A DNA stretch of 64,000 nucleotides from Brevibacterium sp. S111. Its GTDB lineage: Bacteria; Actinomycetota; Actinomycetes; Actinomycetales; Brevibacteriaceae. Made by a program: the position numbers and the translations under genes. The DNA is taken from assembly GCF_004745075.1 (NCBI RefSeq), contig NZ_RHFH01000010.1, positions 124,001-188,000 of the forward strand, given 5' to 3'. Below are positions 41,746 through 48,632 of the stretch, in pieces (the stretch's first letter is position 1; each line of letters starts with the position of its first letter). The notes under the pieces were generated by a model that saw nothing but the letters and a program-made list of their open reading frames with translations, was not told the origin of the DNA and did not search any database.

Positions 41746-42951
41746 TCAGTTTCCGCCGGCGAGCCACGCCGCGATCGACTCGGCGTCTTCGTCCAACAGC
41801 GGCGGAGCATCGTGGGCGGTGCGGGTCGTCTCGACCTCGCTGGAACCCTCGGCGTCGAAGAAGCGCAGCGGCGGTCCGGGCAGATCGATGTCGCCGAGCA
41901 CCGGGTGATCGACGGAGACCTTGAGACCCTGGCTCAGTGCCTGATCCCACTGGTAGACCTCGGGCAGGGTGCGCACGGTGCCCGAGGGGATTCCCGCCTC
42001 GGTGAGCTTCGCCAGCAGATCTTCGGCGTCGAAGGCTGAGAACCGGTCTTCGATGAGCTCGATGAGTGCGGGACGGTTGGCCACGCGGGAGGCGTTGTCG
42101 GCCAGCCCCTCGGTGGCGGGGTCGATGTCGAAGGCCGCGCAGAACTTCTGCCACAGGTTCTCGTTGCCCACGGAGATCTGCACTGCACCGTCACGGCAGG
42201 TGAACAGTCCGTACGGAGAGAGTGAGGGATGGTGGTTGCCGCCGGGCTGCGGTTCCTGTCCGGCCACCGTCGCCCGGGTGCCCTGGAAGGCGTGGACGCC
42301 GACCATGCCGGCGATGAGCGAGGTGCGCACCACCTTGCCCTTGCCGGTGCGTTCGCGTTCCAGAAGTGCCGCGAGCACGCCGTAGGAGCCGTAGATTCCG
42401 GCGAGCAGGTCGGCGATCGGCACGCCCACCCGCTGCATGTCGTCGGATCCTGAGCCGGTCAGCGACATGAGGCCGGCCTCGCCCTGGGCGATCTGGTCGT
42501 AGCCGGCGCGGGAGGCTTCGGGGCCGTCGTGGCCGAACCCGGTGATCGAGAGGATGACCAAGCGCGGGTTGATCTCCATGCACCGGGCGGTGGAGAATCC
42601 GAGCCGGTCGAGGACGCCGGAGCGGAAGTTCTCGATGAGCACGTCAGCGCGGGCGATGAGCCCGGTGAGAGTGTCCTTGCCCGTTTCGGATTTGAGGTCG
42701 AGGGCGATCGACTCCTTGTTGCGGTTGCAGGAGAAGAAGTAGGTGGCCTGCGGGTTGTCCTCGGGCCCGACGAAAGGAGGCCCCCAGGAGCGGGAGTCGT
42801 CTCCCCTTCCCGGGTTCTCGACCTTGATGACCCGCGCACCGAGGTCGCCGAACATCATTCCGGCATGCGGTCCTGCCAGGGCGCGCGAGAGATCGACGAC
42901 GGTATAGCCGGTCAGCGGCCCCGTCGCGGTCTCCGGTGTCTCATTCGCCAT
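41746..42951 (-). CDS. CaiB/BaiF family (class III) CoA-transferase
   Basis: 401 residues. Family features are GYTVVDLSRALAGPHAGMMFGDLGARVIKVE at the start (first part TVVDLSRALAGPHAG), NRNKESIALDLKS, the catalytic-Asp region RAGYDQIAQGEAGLM and GVPIADLLAGIYGSYGVLAAL. Class III enzymes move CoA between organic acids such as carnitine, formate/oxalate or succinate esters; the substrate is unknown. ATG 42951 has GGAGG ten bases upstream plus AGGA. It lies 2 bases after the PH-like gene and 11 bases before accDA, suggesting a coupled acyl-CoA activity. Confidence 0.92.
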   Translation of the reverse strand: MANETPETATGPLTGYTVVDLSRALAGPHAGMMFGDLGARVIKVENPGRGDDSRSWGPPFVGPEDNPQATYFFSCNRNKESIALDLKSETGKDTLTGLIARADVLIENFRSGVLDRLGFSTARCMEINPRLVILSITGFGHDGPEASRAGYDQIAQGEAGLMSLTGSGSDDMQRVGVPIADLLAGIYGSYGVLAALLERERTGKGKVVRTSLIAGMVGVHAFQGTRATVAGQEPQPGGNHHPSLSPYGLFTCRDGAVQISVGNENLWQKFCAAFDIDPATEGLADNASRVANRPALIELIEDRFSAFDAEDLLAKLTEAGIPSGTVRTLPEVYQWDQALSQGLKVSVDHPVLGDIDLPGPPLRFFDAEGSSEVETTRTAHDAPPLLDEDAESIAAWLAGGN

Positions 42952-42953
42952 TC

Positions 42954-43415
42954 CTATTCCTCCTTGAAGTGGGTGCTTCTGCTGATGAGCATACGCAATC
43001 GTGCGACCTCCGCATGGGCGCGGGGTCCATCGGCATGCTGGATCGCCATCACCGCGCAGGTGGTGCCGTCGCTGAGATCGAGCAGCGGCCAGGGGTCGTC
43101 GCCTTCGGGTGAGAACGCCACCCCGAGGATCTGTCCCCAGTCGAAGCGGTGGGTGCGCACCATGTTCTTGACCACGAGCCCCTTCTCGGTGGGGCGGGCC
43201 TGGATGTCCGCGATGCGCAGCAGGGCGAGGCCGAAGAGGACGCCGAGCAGGTTCATCCACACCATGTCGAGCACGGTCCAGGGCTCCCAGTCCACGACGA
43301 GCAGCGCCACGGACAGGATCAGGAATCCGAGCGTGACGGCGATGGCGCCGACGATGCCGATGATGCGCACCTGTCGGGGCCGGAAGACGGCCAGATCAGA
43401 TTCGGCAGGCGCCAA
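42954..43415 (-). CDS. PH-like domain membrane protein downstream of hisG
   Basis: 153 residues: a short cytoplasmic N-terminus, two transmembrane helices (about 17-40 and 50-68), then a small beta-rich PH-like domain (EKGLVVKNMVRTHRFDWGQILGV). Such genes follow hisG in many actinobacteria. Function unknown. The TTG at 43415 overlaps hisG by 20 bases; no ATG is available and a GTG further in would remove the first helix. Confidence 0.8.
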   Translation of the reverse strand: MAPAESDLAVFRPRQVRIIGIVGAIAVTLGFLILSVALLVVDWEPWTVLDMVWMNLLGVLFGLALLRIADIQARPTEKGLVVKNMVRTHRFDWGQILGVAFSPEGDDPWPLLDLSDGTTCAVMAIQHADGPRAHAEVARLRMLISRSTHFKEE

Positions 43416-44235
43416 TGTTCGTCACCAGAATCGCGCGGGCACCGACACCGTAGAGTCGGTCCATCACGTTGTTGACTTCCTTCGCCTCGACCATGACGCG
43501 CACGGCGACCCATCCGGTCTCCTGCAGCGGTGAGACGGTCGGGGATTCGAGACCGGGGGTCAGCGAGATCGCCTCGGGCACGAGACGCTGTTCGATGTTG
43601 TAGTCGACGAGCACGTACTGGCGGGCGACCATGACGGATTCGAGGCGGCGTTTGAGCACCCCGATGCGGTCTTCGGCCCCGGCACGCTGGATGAGCACGC
43701 CTTCGGATTCGAGCAGCGGCTCGCCGAAGGTCTCGAGCCCGGCAGCACGCAGCGTCGAGCCGGTTTCGACGACATCGGCGACGGCGTCGGCGACGCCGAG
43801 CTGGATCGAGACTTCGATCGCGCCGTCGAGCTGCACGGTCGTCGCGTCGATGCCGCGCTCGGCCAGGTCGGCGGAGACGAGGTTCGGGAAGCTCGTGGCG
43901 ATGCGTGCCCCTCGCAGCTCCTCCGGGGAGGTGAAGCTGCCGACGGCGCCGGCGTAGAAGAAGCGGGAGGCACCGAACCCGAGGCCGAGCACTTCCTGGG
44001 CCTCGGCCTTCGATTCCAGCAGCAGGTCACGGCCGGTGATGCCGGCGTCGAGGATGCCGGAGCCGACGTAGACGGCGATGTCGCGTGGACGCAGGTAGAA
44101 GAGTTCGACCCCGTTGACTTCATCTTGATGGACCAGCGTCTTGGTTCCGCGTCGAGTGGAGTATCCGGCCTCGCTGAGCATTTCGGAGGCGGCTTCGGAC
44201 AGTGCGCCCTTGTTGGGCACGGCTACACGCAGCAT
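43396..44235 (-). CDS. hisG: ATP phosphoribosyltransferase
   Basis: 279 residues, the long (HisZ-independent) form with a C-terminal ACT-like regulatory domain (about 205-279, WVAVRVMVEAKEVNNVMDRL), so feedback inhibition by histidine is expected. It makes the first committed step, ATP plus PRPP. N-terminal MLRVAVPNKGALSEAA, DAGITGRDLLLES and the PRPP loop DAVADVVETGSTLRAAGL are typical. ATG 44235 has AAAGGGA upstream. It follows hisE by 50 bases. Confidence 0.96.
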   Translation of the reverse strand: MLRVAVPNKGALSEAASEMLSEAGYSTRRGTKTLVHQDEVNGVELFYLRPRDIAVYVGSGILDAGITGRDLLLESKAEAQEVLGLGFGASRFFYAGAVGSFTSPEELRGARIATSFPNLVSADLAERGIDATTVQLDGAIEVSIQLGVADAVADVVETGSTLRAAGLETFGEPLLESEGVLIQRAGAEDRIGVLKRRLESVMVARQYVLVDYNIEQRLVPEAISLTPGLESPTVSPLQETGWVAVRVMVEAKEVNNVMDRLYGVGARAILVTNIGACRI

Positions 44236-44285
44236 GGGGTCCCTTTGGAGTTCGATGTGGTCGGAGTGGAGTTCGCAGGAGCGTC

Positions 44286-44549
44286 TCAGAGGTGGGCGTT
44301 GACGTCGTCGAGGGTGAGTCCCTTGGCGATCATCATCACCTGCACGTGGTAGAGCAGCTGCGAGATCTCCTCGGCGAGCTCGTCCTCGGATTCGTATTCG
44401 GCGGCCATCCACACCTCGGCGGCCTCTTCCACGACCTTCTTGCCGATCGCATGGACTCCGGCGTCGAGTTCGGCCACGGTCTTCGAATCGGCTGGACGAT
44501 CGTGGGATTTCTGCAGGAGTTCGGCGTAGAGAGAGTCAAAGGTCTTCAC
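44286..44549 (-). CDS. hisE: Phosphoribosyl-ATP pyrophosphatase
   Basis: 87 residues, all-alpha MazG-like enzyme hydrolysing PR-ATP to [19 protein letters not shown] and the acidic [19 protein letters not shown] segment supply the Mg2+ ligands. The GTG start lies six bases after TAGGCT (44556-44561), pointing to a leaderless mRNA and to this as the first gene of the his-trp run. The 170 bases upstream hold an 8-base inverted repeat GCAGGCGC/GCGCCTGC that may end the pnuC transcript, and nothing else I recognise. Confidence 0.95.
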   Translation of the reverse strand: MKTFDSLYAELLQKSHDRPADSKTVAELDAGVHAIGKKVVEEAAEVWMAAEYESEDELAEEISQLLYHVQVMMIAKGLTLDDVNAHL

Positions 44550-44555
44550 CCGTCC

Positions 44556-44561
44556 AGCCTA
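44556..44561 (-). promoter_or_regulatory. -10 element of leaderless hisE promoter
   Basis: TAGGCT on the minus strand, six bases before the hisE GTG. This spacing places transcription start at the start codon. It would drive hisE-hisG and the genes that follow. Confidence 0.45.
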
Positions 44562-44719
44562 ATGCATCGTCTCGGGGTGAAGCATGCGGGGTCTCACGTT
44601 GCGAACCGCACCGGCGGGCGCTGCCGGCGATGTCCTGGCTGCGGGCCCAAGCAGGCGCTGTCTGCGATGACCAGCCTGCGGGCGCCTGCACACCGTCGCA
44701 GCGAACTCCCGATCGCAGT

Positions 44720-45385
44720 TCAGGCTTCGGGGTCGCGGCCGATGTCGGTGGCCGAGCGGTGCGGTGCCGAGATCGTCTGCCTCGAGCGTTTCGACCAGTC
44801 GATGAGGCCGAGGATGACCATGATGAGGAAGACGAGGTAGACGGCTCCGGAGAACACGAGCCCTCCGGCCACTGCCAGGGGGATGCCCACAAGGTCGACG
44901 GCCAGCCACACGAACCAGAACTCGACGATCGCCCGCCCCTGTGCGTACATCGCGACAACCGAGCCGATGAAGATGTAGGCGTCGGGGTACGGATTCCATG
45001 ACCAACCGCCCTGAGCGAGCACCCAGCCGAAGACACCGGTGCCGATGAGCAGGCCGGCCACGAGCAGTCCGCGCTCCTTCCAGCTCGCCCACCTGACAAT
45101 GACCTCGCCGGAGGCCTCTTTCGACTTCTTCCATTGCGTCCAGCCCCAGACGGCGGCGACGATGATGACGACCTGCCGGGAGGCGTTGCCTCCGAGTCCG
45201 GCGGAGATGCTCGCGGAGAACAGCAGGATCGACCCGAGGATCTGCACCGGCCAGGACAGGATGTTGCGTCGCAGAGCGAGCACGACCGTGGCCAGTGCGC
45301 AGATGTTGCCGAACAGATCGGAGTAGGGCACGGGTTTGCCCAGCAACTCGAATGCGGGGGTGTTCAACCAGTCGAACAGGTCCAT
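44720..45385 (-). CDS. pnuC: PnuC-family vitamin/nucleoside transporter
   Basis: 221 residues, seven predicted helices. The family core is seen in the alternating Trp-rich segments WGWTQWKKSKE and WSWNPYPDAYIFIGSVVAMYAQGR, plus EFWFVWLAVDLVGIPLAV. PnuC proteins carry nicotinamide riboside; close relatives (PnuX/RibM in corynebacteria) carry riboflavin and PnuT thiamine, and the sequence does not settle which. No FMN or TPP riboswitch is visible in the 48-base gap to rpe, its upstream neighbour. Confidence 0.88.
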   Translation of the reverse strand: MDLFDWLNTPAFELLGKPVPYSDLFGNICALATVVLALRRNILSWPVQILGSILLFSASISAGLGGNASRQVVIIVAAVWGWTQWKKSKEASGEVIVRWASWKERGLLVAGLLIGTGVFGWVLAQGGWSWNPYPDAYIFIGSVVAMYAQGRAIVEFWFVWLAVDLVGIPLAVAGGLVFSGAVYLVFLIMVILGLIDWSKRSRQTISAPHRSATDIGRDPEA

Positions 45386-45433
45386 CGGCGGCTCTCCTGA
45401 GAGGGTGGGCCCGGGGTGGGCGGCCCGGTGCGG

Positions 45434-46096
45434 TCAGTGGGTGTGGGCTTCGGCCAGGGTGCGCAGTTCGCTGATCGCCGCGGCGGCATCCTCGGCTCCG
45501 TAGACGGCGGAACCGGCGACGAGGACGTCGGCGCCGGCGTCGACGACACGGTCGATCGTCGACGCGGACACTCCCCCGTCGACCTGCAGACGGATCTCCA
45601 GGCCGGAGGCCGAGATCGCCTGCCGGGTGCGGCGGATCTTCGGCAGGCAGAGATCGAGGAACTTCTGTCCGCCGAATCCGGGTTCGACGGTCATGATGAG
45701 GATCTGGTCGAACTCGCCGAGGAGGTCGATGAACGGTTCGATCGGGGTCGCCGGTTTGAGCGCGAGGCTCGCTTTGGCACCGAGCTTGCGCAGCTCACGG
45801 GCCAGGCGCACGGGTGCGGCGGCCGCCTCGGCGTGGAAGGTCACCGAGGCACAGCCGATCTCCGCGTACACGGGAGCGTTGCGGTCGGCATCGGCGATCA
45901 TCAGGTGGGCGTCGAGCGGGATCGGGGAGATCGCGCGGATGCGTTCGACGACGGGCGGGCCGAAGGTGAGGTTCGGCACGAAATGGTTGTCCATCACGTC
46001 GATATGGGCCATGTCCGCGGTGCTGATCTTGTCGAGCTCACCGCGCAGGTCGGAGAAGTCCGAGGACAGGATGCTCGGGTTGATGTCGATTGCCAT
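45434..46096 (-). CDS. rpe: Ribulose-phosphate 3-epimerase
   Basis: 220 residues, TIM barrel; interconverts ribulose-5-phosphate and xylulose-5-phosphate. [67 protein letters not shown] and VAGSAVYG carry the metal and catalytic residues. ATG 46096 is 3 bases after the rsmB stop. In several actinobacteria rpe heads a riboflavin gene cluster, relevant to the transporter beside it. Confidence 0.97.
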   Translation of the reverse strand: MAIDINPSILSSDFSDLRGELDKISTADMAHIDVMDNHFVPNLTFGPPVVERIRAISPIPLDAHLMIADADRNAPVYAEIGCASVTFHAEAAAAPVRLARELRKLGAKASLALKPATPIEPFIDLLGEFDQILIMTVEPGFGGQKFLDLCLPKIRRTRQAISASGLEIRLQVDGGVSASTIDRVVDAGADVLVAGSAVYGAEDAAAAISELRTLAEAHTH

Positions 46097-46099
46097 GGG

Positions 46100-47653
46100 T
46101 CATTTCGCCTTTCGCAGGAGAGCGAGGAACATTCCATCGGTGTTGTGCACATGGGGCCACAGCTGAGCGCAGCGGCCCTCACCTCGGGAGACCGAAGCGA
46201 ACGACTGCGCCTGTGTGCCGGTGATCGCCTCGAGCACGGACGGAGCATCGAGGAACTCGACGTCGTCGGTGCCGGACTTCGCTCGTCGGCGCAGGACCTC
46301 GTCGACGATGAGCACGGTTTCGGCGAAGTGCGGTGAGCACGTCGAATACGCCACCACACCCCCGGGCGCGCAGGCGTCGAGGGCGGCGCCGAGCAGCTCG
46401 GACTGCAGACCGGACAGGGCGGTGATGTCCGAGGGCTGTCTGCGATAGCGGGCTTCGGGCCGCCGGCGCAGGGCGCCGAGACCGGAGCAGGGCACGTCGA
46501 CGAGCACTTTGGAGTAGGGTCCGCGCACCCGGCGGCCGTCGCGGACTTCGACGCTGACGTTGTCGAGGGCCTGAGTCGAGTCCCGGACGAGTTCGGCGCG
46601 GTGGTCGCTGGAGTCGAAGGCTTCGAGCCGGACCGATTCTGCGGCGGCCGCGGCACCGAGGACCGCGGCCTTGCCTCCGGGCCCGGCACACAGGTCGGCC
46701 CAGGGACCCGCAGGAGCATCGACCTCGGCCAGGGCGAGAGCGACGAGGGCCGATCCTTCGTCCTGGACGCGCGCCCGTCCATCGGCCACGGCCCGGACAT
46801 CGCGGGGCACAGCGGTGTCCATGGTCACGCCGATCGGTGACAGCTCGGTCGCGTCGCCGGGCAGCTCGCAGCGGTCGATGAGTCCGGGCAGAGCGCTGAG
46901 TCCGACCCTGGCGGGAGCGTTGTCGGCGATGAGCAGAGCTTCGAGCTCGTCGGCATCGCATTCGTGGCCTTTGAGTGCTTGGGTCAGTGCCCGCACGATC
47001 CATTCGGGGTGGGAGTGTTCGATCGCCAGTCGTGTGGTCTCGGAGACGTTCGCGGTGACCCGCGCGAGCCATTCGTCGTGATCGGCTTCGGAGATGCGGC
47101 GCAGCACCGCATTGACGAATCCCGCGGTCTTGGCCGCCGAGCGCTTGACGACGGCGACGGTCTCGGACAGGGCCGCATGGTCGGGGACTCGCATCGACAG
47201 CAGCTGGTGGGCGCCCAGACGCATCGCGGCCAGGGGTTCGGGGTCGATCTCGTCGATGGCGCGGGAGGCGGCGATCGTGATGACCGCGTCGTAGAACTTC
47301 TGCCGCCGCAGCGCCCCGTAGGTCAGTTCGGTGGTGAAGGCGGCGTCCTGGGCGTTGAGATGGGTGCGGGCGAGTTTCGCGGGCAGGAGCAGGTTCGCAT
47401 AGGCGTCCTTCGTCGCGACGTCGAGCAGGACCTCCCAGGCGATCCGCCGCGGCAGGTTCTTGCCGATGCGTTCGTCCTGCGGCGCTTCGCGGCCCGGGCG
47501 GCCCCGGTCGCCTCTGCGATTGCCGCCTCGGCGGTCGCTTCCGCGGCCCCGGTCGTCGCTGCGGCGGTTGCCGCCTCGGCGGTCGCTTCCGCGGCCCCGG
47601 TCGTTGCCTCGACGTCCGCCCGGGACGCCGCTGTTGCCTGAAGTCTCGGCCAT
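46100..47653 (-). CDS. rsmB: 16S rRNA (cytosine-967-C5) methyltransferase
   Basis: 517 residues. Residues 1-55 are a basic Arg/Gly/Asp tail containing two copies of DRGRGSDRRGGNRR; 65-200 form a NusB-like RNA-binding domain (RRIAWEVLLDVATKDAYANLLL); the rest is the Rossmann methyltransferase with SAM motif ADLCAGPGGKAAVLGA, VLVDVPCSGLGALRRRPEAR (first Cys) and YSTCSPHFAET (second Cys). It modifies C967 of 16S rRNA in E. coli. The start is 5 bases after the fmt stop. Confidence 0.94.
   Translation of the reverse strand: MAETSGNSGVPGGRRGNDRGRGSDRRGGNRRSDDRGRGSDRRGGNRRGDRGRPGREAPQDERIGKNLPRRIAWEVLLDVATKDAYANLLLPAKLARTHLNAQDAAFTTELTYGALRRQKFYDAVITIAASRAIDEIDPEPLAAMRLGAHQLLSMRVPDHAALSETVAVVKRSAAKTAGFVNAVLRRISEADHDEWLARVTANVSETTRLAIEHSHPEWIVRALTQALKGHECDADELEALLIADNAPARVGLSALPGLIDRCELPGDATELSPIGVTMDTAVPRDVRAVADGRARVQDEGSALVALALAEVDAPAGPWADLCAGPGGKAAVLGAAAAAESVRLEAFDSSDHRAELVRDSTQALDNVSVEVRDGRRVRGPYSKVLVDVPCSGLGALRRRPEARYRRQPSDITALSGLQSELLGAALDACAPGGVVAYSTCSPHFAETVLIVDEVLRRRAKSGTDDVEFLDAPSVLEAITGTQAQSFASVSRGEGRCAQLWPHVHNTDGMFLALLRKAK
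47520..47604 (-). repeat. Tandem 48-base repeat in rsmB encoding Arg-rich tail
   Basis: Two near-identical copies start at 47520 and 47568 (first about 37 bases identical), period 48 bases or 16 codons, encoding the RG-rich repeat of the RsmB N-terminus. Repeat number could vary between strains. Confidence 0.85.
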
Positions 47654-47658
47654 GGCTC

Positions 47659-48603
47659 TTATGCTTCCTGCTCGGTGTGCGGATCGAAGGTGATGTCGCC
47701 GTGACCGCGCAGGAAGTCACCGGCGTCCATGCGGGGCTTGCCGAAGGGTTGGATCCCGGCGACCGTGACCCAGCCGTCCCCGCAGCGCAGAATCGGGGTC
47801 CTGTTCCAACTCGTCAGGGTTCCGACCGGTGCGGCTGCCATGGCCTCCTCGGTGGTTTCCGGGGCGAGGGCGAGGCCGAAGAGCTTGGTGCGTTTGCCGT
47901 TCAGTTCCACCCAGGGGCCCGGTGCCGGGCTGGTGCCGCGGGCCCGATCGACGACACGGTCGGCGGGAGCCCGCAGGTCGAGGTGGGCGTCGGCGACGGT
48001 GATCTTCTCTGCACAGCTGGCCGCACCGGTCTGCGGAGTCTCCACTGCGGTGCCGGCGGCCAGGCTGTCGAAGGCGGTGACGAGTTCGACCGCTCCGCGG
48101 CGGGCGTAGTCGTCGAGGGCCGCTGCGACATCCGGGTGGTCGAGGTCGAGTTCGAGGCGGCGGAGCACGGGCCCGGTGTCCATGCCTTCGTCGATCCGGA
48201 AGACGCTGACTCCGCTGCGAGCCGCACCGTCGATGAGGGCCCGCTGCACCGGGGCCGCCCCGCGGTAGGCAGGCAGCAGGGAGAAGTGGAGGTTGTACCA
48301 GCCGAGCCGGGCCGTGCTCAGAGCAGCAGGTCCGGCGATGGCGCCGAAGGCCACCACGGCGACGGCGTCGACCTCGAGGGCGCGCAAATCGGAGATGACC
48401 TCTCCGCGCAGCCTGTCGGCCTCGATGACGGTGAGTCCGAGTTCGAGCGCCCGGGTCTTCACCGGTGACGGGGTGAGCACCCGCTTGCGCCCGACCGGGG
48501 CATCGGGTCGGGTGAGCACCGCACGGATGCGGTGCTCGGATTCGGCGAGGGCCTCGAGGGCGGGAACTGCGACATCCGGGGTTCCGGCGAAGACGATATC
48601 CAC
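47659..48603 (-). CDS. fmt: Methionyl-tRNA formyltransferase
   Basis: 314 residues; formylates initiator Met-tRNA from 10-formyl-THF. VDIVFAGTPDVAVPALEAL, RPDAPVGRKRVLTPSPVK, the catalytic YNLHFSLLPAYRGAAPVQRAL and IDEGMDTGPV are present. The GTG 48603 start corresponds to the usual MRIVFAGTP; 33 further codons-bases upstream to 48636 would overlap priA and seem unnecessary. The Shine-Dalgarno is weak (GAGGC), suggesting coupling to priA, whose stop is 29 bases upstream. Confidence 0.95.
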   Translation of the reverse strand: MDIVFAGTPDVAVPALEALAESEHRIRAVLTRPDAPVGRKRVLTPSPVKTRALELGLTVIEADRLRGEVISDLRALEVDAVAVVAFGAIAGPAALSTARLGWYNLHFSLLPAYRGAAPVQRALIDGAARSGVSVFRIDEGMDTGPVLRRLELDLDHPDVAAALDDYARRGAVELVTAFDSLAAGTAVETPQTGAASCAEKITVADAHLDLRAPADRVVDRARGTSPAPGPWVELNGKRTKLFGLALAPETTEEAMAAAPVGTLTSWNRTPILRCGDGWVTVAGIQPFGKPRMDAGDFLRGHGDITFDPHTEQEA

Positions 48604-48632
48604 GCCTCGGATTCTACTGCGTGGCCGAGTCG

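Noticed and set aside
44550..44719. T-box or histidine attenuator in the gap before hisE
   Set aside because: No T-box sequence, His-codon run or specifier loop is visible, and the -10 next to the start codon implies no leader.
47520..47604. Repeat pair as a CRISPR remnant
   Set aside because: Two in-frame tandem copies without spacers inside a coding region.
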